DNA of 64,000 nucleotides, from NCBI GenBank assembly GCA_015680685.1, contig MNCI01014538.1:416758-480757 (forward strand), written 5' to 3'. Origin of the DNA: Gnetum montanum. Taxonomy: Eukaryota; Streptophyta; Gnetopsida; Gnetales; Gnetaceae. The notes beneath the pieces are model-generated. The model was not told the origin of the DNA and searched no databases. It saw nothing but the letters and a program-made list of their open reading frames with translations. Of this stretch, positions 11,575-22,902 are shown in pieces; within the stretch, counting starts at the first letter, position 1, and each line of letters starts with the position of its first letter. Both the position numbers and the translations under genes were made by a program.

Positions 11575-13215
11575 TGATTGCAATTAATTTAGTTTTCACT
11601 AAGCTTTTGGGTACTATTTCAGAGAATAAAATTAGTTCATGGGCAGAATTGCAAGGTCTTCATGCTTAGTCACAAGCAAATTTCATGAGGAATCATTCTA
11701 ATATAGACCATCTAGTAACTTTGCATTATTGTGTAGAGAAAGCAAAAAGCACCAACTATACAACTTTTATTTGTTTTGTTGATTTCTCCAATGCTTATGA
11801 TTCTATTGCTTGAGATAAACTTTGGAAGAGATTGGATAGCATTAACATTCCACAAGATCTCCTTTCTATTACTAAAAGAATCTATGGGATGGTTAACATT
11901 CTTATTGAAGATAATTCTACTAGAGAAGAAACAATTATCAATAACTCAATTGGAGTTAAACAAGGTTGTCCTTTATCCCCTATCCTTTTTGGAATATTTA
12001 TAAATGAATTGGAGCAATGGATGCAAATTGCCTCCAATCATGGTATGTTAGTGAATGGATTATTTTTGAACATGTTTCTCTTTGCAAATGATGTGGCCTT
12101 GATTGCAAAATCAACTACAAGATTAAATTATATGGTTCAAATTCTCCATGACTAGTGCAACCATTCTAGTATGAAAGTTAATATTGATAAGATTAAAGTT
12201 CTAGTTTGTGGTACTAGAAATAGAAATTATGATTTTTTTTCCTTAGAGAAAAAAGACTTAATATATGAAATTCTTATAAATATTTGGGAGTTGAATTTAC
12301 CAATAATTATAACTGGAATATCCTTATTGCTCAAAGGGTTTTGGGTGGCATGTGGGCTCTATTTGCTCTAAGAAATAATTGTGGCAGGAAACAAATTTTG
12401 GCATAAGAGATCAAAAGGAAACTTTTCCGCAGTCTTGTCCAACCTATATTATTATATGGTTGTGTTGCTTGGGGACCTTCTCTTTCCACACATAACTGGA
12501 AAAACTTAGAGCATGTTCAAAAACATTTTCTTGTATGTGAATTTCAAGTGAAAATGTAGACTTCTTATGATATCTTATTTTTAGAAGCAGATTTCCTTCC
12601 TCTTGAAATTGAAGCCCTTTACCAATTTATTGCTTATACGTGGAAGTTAAGTCACATGGGGGAAGCCAATTATGCTAAGGAGATAATGAATGCTACATAA
12701 GACAATGGATGGTTGCATCAAGAAAAATTATCGTTTCAGTTATGGAATATTGCTATAGAGGATCTTCCTTTAAACAAAAGGCTCTTTCGGAAAACTATAA
12801 AAGAAAAAGTCTTGGCTAAAGTTTGGTTGAATATGTTAGGGAAATTTTTTATTTATTTATATTCTCTTAGAGGAGGTTTGTTATCTAGTACTCAACAGTA
12901 TCTATTCTCAACTATTGCTATTTATCTAAGGAATCAAATTGCTAGAGCAAGAATGAGCTCTCATTGATTCCTTATTGAGATAGGTTGTTGAATCAATTTA
13001 CAAAAAGAAGAGCATATTTACAGACTATGCAAACGAACCATAAAAGATGAACATATTTTTTTTATTTTGCCCATCTTTGGCTCATATTCGATTGAATTGT
13101 ACTATTAATTGTAATATGCTAATTGCTTTCTTTCAAATTGACCATATCTACTTGGGGCATTACATCAATAATGTTTTCAACTTTCTTCAAAACTATTTTG
13201 AGGCATTGTAACCGT
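11575..13215 (+). pseudogene. LINE-1, 3' portion: reverse transcriptase to 3' end
   Basis: Continues the LINE cut by E1. RT motifs: FICFVDFSNAYDS near 11770, GVKQGCPLSPILFGIF near 11960, FANDVALIAK near 12090 (the usual F-A-D-D now FAND), MKVNIDKIKVLVCG near 12171. Then QPILLYGCVAWGPS near 12440 and a zf-RVT-like Cys/His end near 13020-13100 (RLCKRTIKDEHIFF). Longest open pieces are 11832-12155, 12171-12371 and 12713-12967. Frameshifts and stops make it inactive. The 3' end near 13,215 is approximate. Confidence 0.82.
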
Positions 13216-14818
13216 CCAACAAATCCTTTGTGATTTTCTGGATGTAATAAAAATTTGCATTTTCCAATTTCCATTGAATTGATATTTAACTTTCATAATA
13301 CAAATGTAATGCCTCTCCACTAAATCCTTTTAAGTCTTTGACACAACAAAACCTAATACAATTACTTAGGTCTTCCATAATTAAACCTAATATAATAACT
13401 GATATAACGTAATAATTTTTCTTATTAATAACCAACGTAAAATTAAAGAATAAAATTTGTGGCTCATGTCATCTACTTCACACCGATTTATCGTATGGCA
13501 AAAAACCTTGTTATCATTTGAGGTAAGAGTTCATCAAGTTATACTACGGTGGCAATTTCTGTCACAGAGAAAAACCAGCAGAAAAGACAGACGTCACTGC
13601 ATTTACGATCAATTTTTGTGATCCTTTTAAAATTCTTGAAAGAGAAACGAACCCATTGGCAACACTGCAGACGTTTGTGCAGGGGTAGATGCCAAGCTGC
13701 GAACGTGCAGACAACAGACGTTCAGGTTCCACTTGCCGGGTCTTAGCTTCGTTCAAAATGCGGGAAACAAAATGCGTTTCAACATGGGATGCATTTATGA
13801 ACAGAAAACTTCCCCTCACCTTCTGTGCCTGCAGAATGCTTTTTCATTGGTTCATCTTTCCGCTTCCGGAGCATGAATTCCAGCGGTAAAAGTCGGCAAC
13901 GGCACCATTTCCAAATCTAATCACTACTCCAGACTAGGCACGATTCATATGACGACAACAGTGACGCCAATGTGTCCACCTCACGGAAAATGGACATGCG
14001 CACTTACGCGGAAACCGATCTCATCCTGCGCGTTTTCGTGGAATAAGCGTGGAACAGGAACCAAGCATTGCTGCTGTTTTCTGCCATTTTCTTTATCCGA
14101 CTTTGAGTTTTCTGCACCACCGCTTTTCTGTAGGTTTTGCGAAGGCTGTTGGATCGGCCCTGAAGCAGCAAAATGTACAGTTTTAGTGTTTAGTGTTATC
14201 TGTGCTTCTTTGTTGTGCATTGATGATAAGGAATTTGCTTGGATGTTTGAGGCAGGGTTAGGGTTTCCAGGGGTTGAAGGAGCATCGCGAGGATAACAGA
14301 TCGGTTGATGCAAGCGTGTAGAGATTTTGTGAGATTTTTGGTCTGTTTGGTGTATGCTTGGAGGAATTTGAATGAAGGTACTAGGTCTGTTTAAAGGTTA
14401 AAGTTTAATTCTACAGTAGATTGATGAAATGCGAGAGAGCTTTTGCAAAATTTGTGGTTTATTTTGGTGTAATCTTTGAGGAATTTGAGTGAGAAGACGG
14501 GTTCAGGTATGTAGATGGTTGAACTTCTTTTGTATGAGAACATTTCTTGAGCGGAAATTTTCAGAGTAACGGGAGGAGCTTAGTATTTCTGCGAGAGTTG
14601 TGTTGAGGTTCGTCGTGGAGTTGAGAGATTCGGAGTGTGGGGGCCATTTTAGTAGCAGAAAAATCACCTGAATTCTGTTTTATGGAGGGAGGAAGAAGGC
14701 CTGAGGTTTGTTGCTAAATATTTTGCAATAGTTTTCAAAGGTTGCTGAATGTACCAAAGTTTGGAGTGAGGGGTTTTAGGGTTTGTTAAGGTTCCACATC
14801 TATGAAACTTGAATACAA
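13216..14818 (+). promoter_or_regulatory. Upstream and 5' UTR region of the MAPKKK gene
   Basis: About 1.6 kb that looks low-copy within this window and is more GC-balanced than its surroundings from about 13,560 on. No convincing ORF: those at 13949-14296 and antisense to it show no recognisable domain. No clear TATA box was found. A stop in frame with the MAPKKK start lies at 14810-14812, three codons upstream of the ATG. The transcription start cannot be placed by eye. 13,216-13,560 is AT-rich with nothing recognised. Confidence 0.45.
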
Positions 14819-15792
14819 ATGAACATTCTAAAGGGTTTGCGTGTTGGCAAGTGTTCTTCCTCTGATGATGGTTCCTCTGCGTGGTCTTTGGCTTATGGAA
14901 GCCCTGGAAGGCCTGCGACTTCGTCGTCTTCATCTCGCAAGAGCAGGAACAAAAGCAAAGGAAGGCAATTGGCAAAAACAGCACCAATCTCTGTCGGATG
15001 TCCTTCTTCTCTCGATGCCAATGGCTGCAGGAGGGGACTGGTTGGAAGTGCAAAGGTTATCACAATGCTGGGGCCAGAAAGCCTCGACGAAGCAATCGAG
15101 ATCATTTCTGCAATGGATTCCGCGGCCCGTGAATCTGCAGGTGCAGATCGGTCCTCTTCGTCTTCTTCAGAGTCAGACGAGGAGAGTTCTCAAGCTTTAC
15201 CCGCTGCTGCAGATAAGCAGCCAATTTCCTCTGCCATGAAGGTGACTGCCATGCCCTCTGTCTCATGCCAAACTCATTTTGCTGCCCAGCCCAAAACCTT
15301 GCAGGTGATTTACCATGATTTACGAGCAGATTCTCCTCGAAAATCTTCAGATGGGCTTTTATTTGATCCGAAAACCCACAACACGTCCTACAGAATTCTC
15401 CCAGAAAACAAAGATTCCAGGAATAATCCCAGAACTTCGTTTGCCTCTCCTGCTCCTTCTTGCGACTATGTTAATGGGTCCGCTGATGGTAAAAATTTTG
15501 TTCTTAGTTCCCTTCTTAGTCCTCCGAGGAGAAGTGTTTATTGTCCTACAGCACACCGTCTTCCCACGCCTCCTGCGTCACCCAACATATCGGAGAAGGG
15601 CAGACCTTTGGTGCTTAAAAAGCTGCCATTACCGCTTCCAGCCATAGACACGTCTGGAAGGTCACAGCGGTTTAGCCCTGCTAAGCTCGGTTCAACCTCC
15701 TATTCATCCCCTGTACAGTGCCCTAGAAATTGGATACGCGGCAAACCTATTGGAAAAGGTTCCTTTGGAATTGTATACGAAGGACTAAACAA
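14819..15792 (+). CDS. MAPKKK exon 1: regulatory N-terminus and glycine-rich loop
   Basis: Codes residues 1-324 plus two bases of codon 325. It begins [18 protein letters not shown]; the ATG is the first after an in-frame stop at 14810. Low-complexity Ser, Pro and basic stretches dominate, with no transmembrane segment. The end enters the kinase domain with [15 protein letters not shown]. Donor GTAAGT at 15793. Confidence 0.9.
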
Positions 15793-18700
15793 GTAAGTAC
15801 ATTTTTTGACTATGAGATGTATGAGTTTAAAAGTTCCCGCGAAATTCTGAACATAGTCACTTGAACAGTTAAAGTTAACAATACCGCTTGTGCGTAGTTT
15901 TGTTTTACACGTGTCTGCCTAATTTATGCTTCCGCTGTTTCATGAATTCCAGGGATGATGGCAGTTTCTTTGCTGTTAAAATCAGTGATGTGGAGTCTAC
16001 ATCTTCGGACTTACACCAGGTATATCCCTACTTTTTTCAAAGATTTTTATAGCATTTAATGGCGTCTGCCTTAGTTTTTCTTGAGAAAATCATTGAAGTG
16101 ATCTTCGGGTGTTTGGCACACCTGGGTGTCTTCAGGAGGTTAATGTTCTAAGTAGGTTGAGCCATGCAAATATCGTTCGTTACCTGGGCAGCTCTGTTGT
16201 AAGTAAAAGTTTACGTTCCTCTATTATTATAATTTTCAATTAGCCTTCCATATCTTGACGAGGGAAGTGTTTTGTTGTTGTTGTTTGTTTGTTTGTTTGT
16301 TTTCATTGTTCTGTTTCCAATAACAGGATAATGGCCAGCTGTGTATTTTTCTTGAGCTTGTTGGAATGGGTTCATTGCGAACAATCCTTGACAAATATCA
16401 ACGGTTTGAGGAAACTATGATTAGAGTGTACACACGTCAAATTCTAAATGGCTTGAATTATCTGCACCAGCAAAATACTGTTCACAGGTAATTTTGATTG
16501 CAGAAGTAGTTAATGGCATACAAACAGTTTGTATTTTCACGACTTTTGATGGAGAGCTCTTTTTCGGTGCGGATTGGGGTATTAATCCTAGTTGCAAGAT
16601 ATGCAACGGATTGCCAATGTTTTGCGTTCTCCGTTTCCGCAACAGGAAATCCGTTTCAAAATGCTGTTGCTTTAGGTGTTTACTGTTCCTGGCATATTAA
16701 TATACTTTTCTGAGAAAACTGAAAGGTTTTCCCATAGTCGTTAAATGAAATACATTTAAATTAAGGATATTTCACTATAAACCGTAATTTTTTTCATAAT
16801 AAATGAGTAATATTGGTAGTTCTCTTTCCATGTATCACTTCTGTTTCGTTTTTGACATGGAAATATTCAAATTCTTCTAAATTATTGCTTGGATTCTTTA
16901 TGCCATTTCTTTTCCGCAACCTTTTTGTTGGCCATTTTCCGTCATGTTTCCATTGTCGTCATGTTGCTCCGTTTCTCGTTTCTGGTAACTATAGTATTAA
17001 TGCACGCCACTTGACCCATGTGGGTTGGAACCAACGCTGCCCTATTCCAATGGGCTCTTACATGGCCATGCTATGCCATGGTATGTTTTCATATATTCAT
17101 CATGTCCCTTTCTGTGTCTGTTCAAAGTATTGTTTGCAAGTCCTTTTCCATTTTTGTGCCCATTTCTTTTCTGCACTTGTTTGTTTGTTGGTCATCCATG
17201 CTGCGTGCCTGTTCTGTTTTGGAAGCCATTGCATCCTCATGATTTTAGAATACACCCTTTATGCACTTTAGAGATGAGATAGAAAACATGCATCAAAATG
17301 GAGCATTCGAAGTATTTTTGCCTTAGCTGTTAATCTACAATAGCAATTAGAAAAGGGACATTGTTCCAGCATTCTTATTTAACTTGAATCAAATTCTATT
17401 CAGTGCTTATGATTGGAGTTGAAGGTGCTCTAATGAATATGCAATACTTAAAAACAAAATTATGACTTGGTTCACAATGTCAGTGAAGATTCTTATTAAC
17501 TTATTCTCGAAGGATTAAAAGATTTTGTAAGATTGGGGAGGTGGATGAGTCCTTTCTTTGTATTAGGTAAAGTTAAATTTTAAAAGGGAGAAAGGTATTA
17601 GAACATTTGGGTTTGGGGTGGAAATAGAAGAAATTTCAATAACTTGTGCCTTGTAGTAGCACTAAACAGAACGAAAAAAGCATAATGAATTTGATTTATG
17701 TGTGGTTCAGCCAAGCAAAGAGATGGTATTATGACATGTGGAAAGGATATATTCCAGCATTGTTAGTGCAGCTTAATTCACAGTGTGAAATTGCTCCAAA
17801 CATTTTAAAGATCCAAATAAAAAGGCACACACTAATATAATCAAATTTAGTTAAATGTCAGTTAAACCAAATAAACCACATTTTGATACAAGTGAATCAA
17901 TTTAGGATTCATTATTTATAAAGCCTGAGAACCTACAGATGAGGACTGATTAAATTGTTTTATTTGTTAGTTTTGAACTTAGCTTTTGGTGGAAATCTCT
18001 GGTATTTGTCTTACAGAATTGAAACACGTTCAATATTTCCAGAAATTGTTTAATGTCTTTGTAGATTCAACACTTCAAGAAATCGTTTAATGTCTTTGTG
18101 GACAGACAAAGTCTCTTTCTATTGATGTCTCTATGCACACTGGTAGTATAGTCGTTATGTTATGTTGTAATGCCTAATATCATCACAGCAGCAAGGACAC
18201 CAATAAACAATATTCCTCTTGTTCTTAGTTTTATTTTGGCCTGAAATGACCAAGACAATAGACCATTAGGACTGGAAAAAGATTCTGGTTGGGCACGGGT
18301 TGCCCAAGGTTCCACACAAGAAAACCAAAATATCAATTATGATCTTGATGCTTTATTAGATATGGTTGAAGATAACAATAGAATGGCCGTGAGATCTTTC
18401 TATGTAATAAATAGACCGTCTTGGCATTGGGATATAATCATATATAAGCAGCTTATTTTCTAGGCTCCGGCAGAATCCCCTTAGCCTTATGATATTGGGA
18501 TGCTTGTATCTACCAATACTCTTGACTTTGGCTTCAAAATCCTTGAATCTTTGCAGACCACCTTCCCCAACCCTTCTCACTGTAAATGTGAGCCTATCTT
18601 CAAGAATAGCCTTGTACAGAATTGTGTATCAGCAAAAAAAAAGATATATGCATATATCTTTTTTTTTTTATTCAGAAGCAATTTTTGAATACAATCAATT

Positions 18701-21700
18701 AGTGCATCAAGCCTTTCAAAGCACTTTACTTTTTAGGGTAAGATGTAACTACTCACATTTCTTGGAATGAATCTATAAAGAATGTTTCCCTATCCCCTAA
18801 GTATCTATAGTGGGGTGGGGTGGGGTGGGTGTGGTTGGTCGTGGTCTGGTGCAAACACCTGTTGTTCTTAGAATATAGGCCGAGGTTCCAATTCCAAAAC
18901 CACATCTTCAGCCAGTGTCACCAGAGTTCCCTGCTGGTGCTGCTGCTGGTCACCATTCTTTGAGTTAAACCTGCAAACACTTAGAAACAACCTCTGGTGC
19001 TGCTGCTGATGACTATTCTCTGAGTTAAACCTGCAAACACTTTAAAACAACCTCAGCTGTAACAAATACCTGAGAAACAATGGCTTTGGAAACAAAATGG
19101 GCATGCGACATATAGATGCCCAAGAAATGAGTACAGAAAAGAAATGGGTGCAAATGGCAAAAAAACCTGCAAATGCTACTTTTTGTTTAAAACACTCATA
19201 GGGGCGGGATGGAAGGGGCATGGTGGAGGGATGATGCAATTATACATGCCACGACATAGCATGGCCATGTAAGGGGCCATTAGAATGGGGCAGTGATGGT
19301 TCTGACCCATGTGGTCAAATGGGGTGCATTAATACCCCAATCGGGACTGAAAAGGAGTTATCTGCTTTTGATTGCTTCTTTAAAAGGATAATTAAGTCTC
19401 TAATAAGCTTATTTCCAATGCTACCTCTTCCATTGCAATGATATCTACCAAAACTATATCCTGTGCCAACTTTAAATATTTATGTAGCTGTATATGTTTG
19501 GTTTAAATTCATTGATTTGTTATATTTTCACCTTGCATGCATCTAGTAGCCATTTAATACTTCGTTTAGATTACTTAAACTAGCTTAATTAGGTCACAAA
19601 CCCTGTGAAATTTAACTTAGATTGCCTATTATCCATTGCTTTTATTCCCATTTACCATTTCTTTCCTGTTAATGTATTTTGTAATTTTAAATGGTAGTCG
19701 CCTAGCATAACTCTGTTTTAATGTTAACATTCATGCCATGGTTTTGTGATTTTGTTAAGACTTGCTATATCTACAGTGTTAGATTCTTGTGGGTTTTCTA
19801 ACTTCATAAATTACATCCAGAGATATCAAGTGTGCGAATATACTGGTTGGTACCGATGGTCAGGTGAAACTTGCTGACTTTGGTGTTGCCAAAGAGGTTA
19901 GAGTCTTTTCATAGCATACTGTTATTATCAAACAGTACAGTATTTTTAATCATTTTGTTACATTGGAAAGTCAGCTTACTTCTATGTAACATGACATACA
20001 AAATGCAGGAATTAGTATATGATGACACATATAAAATATGATGCTTGGGTAAAAATATCTAGCTTAGCATGGCTCCAGAACATGGCATATATCTCAGCAT
20101 GCACACACAAATGAACTTTTAGCACACCATTGTGGTTATTAGGCACTTGCTTTTTCAAATAATCATTTTGGCTGAGATGCTAATTACCAGCCCCATCCAA
20201 AAGAGTCTTTCTCTGTTACGGTAAAATAATTTTATTGTTGTAATGGTGAGGGGAAGCTTGCTTGGTCACATTTTTTTGGTTGGACTTTACCGTGGTGAAT
20301 AAATAATCATCATGATAATGTTAGGATAAGAGATGAACTTTTTCATGGGAATTATTATTTGTGAGAGGCCTACTACTTTGTAACCTAGACTTTGTCTTTG
20401 GAAAATCAATTCTCAGTGAATCAATTTGAGATTTTTTAATTTGAGAAATATGAAAAACTCTCTCAGCCAAATAATAGATATATATCATAAATATATAGCT
20501 AAACTAGTTAAACTCCAACATCAAGTTGTGTTAAATTCAGACTTATAATGTGGGGAAGTTGCAATGACTTCCTTGAAATGTTCTGACCAATATATCTCAT
20601 TAAAGCATTTCAAATCAAGTTGCAAGTCTTACCAATGTGCTCCACTTCGCCTCAAGGAGTGCACTTTCTTTGACAGTAGGAGATTCAACTTAATTATAAC
20701 CCAAGACTAGGTAGATTCATCGTGATAAATTTAACTCATGAAATCAGTTGCTTTCCATGAGTACAACCAGAATATTCAGAGTCTTGTATTTCACAACCAA
20801 AATGCATTCAAACATTTCTTGACTAACTTGCAGTTGTCAGATTTACATTTTATGAGAACTGACGCACTTAACAGTCATCTGATTTATATACAGGTTTTGC
20901 AATTGAAAATACCAAAGATAACACTACTTAATTTAGACTCATATCCTTTTGCTTTTGTTGCAGATAAACCCGTTTCTTGTAAATTCATGCAAGGGCACAC
21001 CACAATATATGGCTCCAGAGGCATGTCATGTTTGATTCAGTTTTTCCTTTCTCTTCATTTTACAAAGCATGTTTTGAATTAAGAGAAATGTTTTGTAGAA
21101 AAGTATTTATGTTTAATGATGAAGCTGAGTCATTATGTTTTGCCAGTTAACAAAATCGTTTAATCAACATTTTTATGGCCGTTTTGTTTTAGCAATTCTG
21201 TGTAACATTCAGCAAGAGATCATAACTATATGAGATTCATTGTGCTAACAATTATGGCCAATGTTCCTTTTATACTTTGTGAAATGTGTACGCAATCTTG
21301 ATCAATAAAACATAAAGGAACATGTTTTTGGTTTCTAGCAATCACCAATTCACTTTGCCTCTCAGTTGTTTTCCTTTTGGTTTTCTTTGTATTTTGATAA
21401 ATTTGATTCATTGATTCACCATTGATGATACTTTTTCCTTACGAGTAGTAATATCTGTTGCAAGCGTGTTCTTATAGGATATTTGTCTAATGCATTCTTT
21501 TGGACATCCACAGATGATAAAACCTTTTTCAGAGAATCGAAGATATGGCTTAGAAGTTGATATTTGGAGTTTAGGATGCACAATTATTGAAATGGCTGAT
21601 GGAAAGGCTCCATGGAGTGATTTAGGAGGGGTAAGTTATATAACAGTTTGAGGTTATAAATAAAGTGCGCAACTTTTGCGGCTTTTTTTGTTCACCTTAT

Positions 21701-22902
21701 TGGTTCTTGTTTACTTCCAGCTTTCTTTGATATTTTGCTGTTACGGTGGAAAATGGATTGCCGAATTCATAGGGAAAAAGCGAAATGTGTGAAATCGTTC
21801 TAGTTTTTAAAATGCTTTTAGCTGGTGCTTTTTCGTGCACATTTATGCAATTATTTATGTGCTTTTGTATTCTGATCGTTGTCGATGGATCTGGACTCAG
21901 GCTAGCTTTGGCTAGGCACCTTGAACATACAATTGTGTTAAGGGTTTTGTTATTACAGAGGAAAATATAGAATTTGAAATTTTAAACACATGTTTGGTAC
22001 AAAATCACCAAAGTTTTGTTGAAACTTGCAAAAAAGTTCGTAAACTTGAAAGTATAAAACTCACCGTAAGAAGAAAGAAACTCCGACTTTCTGAGAGGGG
22101 GAATCTGGGATTGGTTTGCAAAGAGTTGCAAGTTGGTTGAGTAGGTTTGAACGAACTCAAAATCATCTTAAAAGAAGACGCAACTGATTGGCTTGACTCG
22201 CGGTTTTCAAGTTATATTTCTGTAACTCTCATACATAACGTGCTCTTGCATTTGTATCGAGTTTGTGCAAGTTTTGATGAAGGATAGTAAGTATTCGCAA
22301 GTCTAGCAGCATTGCTTACCAGTGAGGCGGTAGCCCAACTAGTAACTTGTTGGTTTGTCAACCAATAAGCTTTGAGTTTGAGCTATTATCAAGTCACTGT
22401 TTTAAGGATGCAATACAATGTTCCATGGGGCATGAGGATCATGCAGAGTGAGTGCAATCGGCTAGGTGTATGCAAGGGATTTTTTAAAATATGTGGATAA
22501 TACATTGATTCTTCTTTTGGACGCCTTAGTACTATGTGGTGCCTATGAGGCGTTTTCTCACGATATGTACGCTAGATGGAAATCTCAAATAGCATATGAT
22601 GCAAGAATTATTTGTATTTCTTCATGTGGAAGATAAATTTAGCTTTTGTGCTGAGTGTGCTTTTTTTCCCTCTACTTTTGCAGTTTAGTTTCTTCTTCAA
22701 AGTAAGCCAGGGAGACTTACCGCAGATCCCGGATCATTTAAGTTTTGAGGGAAAAGACTTCATTAGAAGGTGTTTGAAAATGGAGCCGGAAGAAAGAGCA
22801 ACTGTTTCAGATCTTATGTCCCATCCATTTGTAGCTAATGTTCCTTCCGTTGCTGTGCCTAACTATCCGCAGCAGTTGACTACCTCAAAGCAAGTCTACT
22901 GA
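14819..22902 (+). CDS. MEKK1: MEKK1-type MAP kinase kinase kinase (eight coding exons)
   Basis: Ser/Thr kinase at the top of a plant MAP kinase cascade, expected to phosphorylate MAP kinase kinases. Exons: 14819-15792, 15953-16019, 16136-16198, 16327-16487, 19821-19896, 20964-21020, 21514-21630, 22684-22902. They sum to 1734 bp, exactly 577 codons plus TGA, with phases agreeing at every junction. Residues 1-304 are Ser/Pro-rich and regulatory. The kinase domain follows from about 305: glycine loop GKGSFG 312-317, Lys334, Glu348, HRD 421-423, DFG 441-443, MAPE 463-466. [10 protein letters not shown] and [12 protein letters not shown] fit plant group A1 MEKKs. The symbol denotes that clade; strict orthology is not shown. 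All catalytic residues are present, so it looks functional. Confidence 0.9.
15953..16019 (+). CDS. MAPKKK exon 2: ATP-binding lysine
   Basis: 67 bp between acceptor CCAG and donor GTATAT. It completes Lys325 and carries [11 protein letters not shown], with Lys334 the invariant ATP-anchoring residue, to Gln347. Confidence 0.87.
16136..16198 (+). CDS. MAPKKK exon 3: helix C
   Basis: 63 bp, phase 0 at both ends, acceptor TTCAG and donor [26 protein letters not shown] holds the helix-C glutamate (348) that pairs with Lys334, and the family signature around H-A-N-I-V-R-Y. Confidence 0.88.
16327..16487 (+). CDS. MAPKKK exon 4: hinge to catalytic loop
   Basis: 161 bp, residues 369-421 plus two bases of Arg422. 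[18 protein letters not shown] is the hinge and helix [20 protein letters not shown] is helix E and the start of the catalytic loop. The HRD codon for Arg is split by the 3.3-kb intron 4. Confidence 0.9.
16547..17250 (+). repeat. Inverted repeat arm A (unclassified), interrupted by a MITE
   Basis: Bases 16547-16586 and 17002-17250 match the reverse complement of 19070-19365 in order. Shared text includes GATTGGGGTATTAAT, then a block around TTACATGGCCATGCTATG. The family is unknown. The ORFs here (for example 16813-17271) cross the MITE junction, so they are not believed. Confidence 0.65.
16587..16993. mobile_element. Putative hAT-like MITE, 407 bp, 8-bp target duplication
   Basis: Flanked by direct repeats GTATTAAT at 16579-16586 and 16994-17001. 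Ends are imperfect inverted repeats: TAGTTGCAAGA near the start against TAGTTACCAGA (complement of the end), 9 of 11. The inverted copy at 19070-19365 has a single GTATTAAT at the matching point and no insert, so it acts as an unoccupied reference. Length, 8-bp duplication and no coding fit a non-autonomous hAT element; the superfamily is inference. Confidence 0.65.
18356..18633 (-). pseudogene. LRR receptor-like kinase fragment, antisense in intron 4
   Basis: Minus-strand translation contains [20 protein letters not shown], then [20 protein letters not shown] and LLIYDYIPM. This is the N-lobe of an LRR receptor kinase of the kind with an atypical VRR lysine site and F-K-D-F-E motif (compare Arabidopsis At4g34220-like proteins). 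It covers about 80 residues, with no upstream LRR or downstream catalytic loop. It is probably a captured or retrocopied gene piece, since an intact receptor gene would need kilobases. No effect on the MAPKKK is visible. Confidence 0.72.
18934..19053. repeat. 60-bp tandem duplication
   Basis: Two adjacent 60-bp units, each starting CTGGTGCTGCTGCTG and containing GAGTTAAACCTGCAAACAC, differing at a few bases. Just upstream lies a GGGGT run near 18,811-18,828. Confidence 0.75.
19070..19365 (-). repeat. Inverted repeat arm B (unoccupied copy)
   Basis: Reverse complement resembles arm A without the MITE: GATTGGGGTATTAATGCACC runs uninterrupted. It shows many substitutions against arm A, so the pair is old and unlikely to form a perfect RNA hairpin. 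Confidence 0.62.
19821..19896 (+). CDS. MAPKKK exon 5: HRD end, DFG motif
   Basis: 76 bp. It completes Arg422 and reads [20 protein letters not shown] then GVAKE, giving catalytic Asp423, Lys425, Asn428 and the DFG aspartate 441. Acceptor ATCCAG, donor GTTAGA. Confidence 0.9.
19897..20963 (+). other. MAPKKK intron 5
   Basis: GT-AG intron, 1067 bp, AT-rich. No repeat, ORF or RNA gene was recognised; the ORF at 20738-21082 overlaps exon 6 in another frame. Confidence 0.7.
20964..21020 (+). CDS. MAPKKK exon 6: activation segment, GC donor
   Basis: 57 bp, residues 448-466: activation segment ending in [11 protein letters not shown]. Acceptor TTGCAG. The 3' splice donor is GAG|GCATGT, a non-canonical GC donor; using the nearby GT instead would break the frame with exon 7. 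Confidence 0.87.
21021..21513 (+). other. MAPKKK intron 6 (GC-AG)
   Basis: 493 bp, starts GCATGT and ends CCACAG. Content is plain AT-rich sequence. Confidence 0.75.
21514..21630 (+). CDS. MAPKKK exon 7: kinase C-lobe
   Basis: 117 bp, phase 0, residues 467-505. It contains [20 protein letters not shown], the helix-F DxWSLG motif of active kinases. Acceptor CCACAG, donor GTAAGT. Confidence 0.9.
21631..22683 (+). other. MAPKKK intron 7
   Basis: GT-AG intron, 1053 bp. It ends with a good pyrimidine tract (TTTTTTCCCTCTACTTTTGCAG). No transposon or gene was recognised. Confidence 0.72.
22684..22902 (+). CDS. MAPKKK exon 8: kinase end and stop
   Basis: 219 bp including TGA. From acceptor TTGCAG it reads [19 protein letters not shown], co-linear with ALFRIG.GELPPVP in known MEKKs, then [20 protein letters not shown] and HPFV that close the kinase domain. 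A short tail of about 20 residues follows. Confidence 0.88.
   Translation, partial: FSFFFKVSQGDLPQIPDHLSFEGKDFIRRCLKMEPEERATVSDLMSHPFVANVPSVAVPNYPQQLTTSKQVY

Larger units (their letters stand above)
16488..19820 (+). other. MAPKKK intron 4 (3.3 kb, transposon-colonised)
   Basis: GT-AG intron splitting the Arg codon of HRD. It contains a 407-bp MITE candidate (16587-16993), two diverged inverted copies of one repeat (16547-17250 and 19070-19365), an antisense receptor kinase fragment (18356-18633) and a 60-bp tandem duplication (18934-19053). Nothing is recognised between about 17,300 and 18,240. Confidence 0.75.

Noticed and set aside
13949-14313. Overlapping 115-aa plus and 110-aa minus ORFs upstream of the MAPKKK
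   Set aside because: No recognisable domain, low-complexity composition, and the strands mirror each other; likely chance ORFs in the upstream/5' UTR region.
14664-15053. 129-aa minus-strand ORF over exon 1
   Set aside because: Shadow of the kinase coding strand; composition is explained by antisense of the Ser-rich N-terminus.
14841-15239. 132-aa plus-strand ORF in a second frame of exon 1
   Set aside because: Overprints the well-supported kinase frame and has no domain.
16813-17271. 152-aa ORF in intron 4
   Set aside because: Runs across the MITE/repeat junction at 16993; no family resemblance; Cys/Phe/His-rich chance translation.
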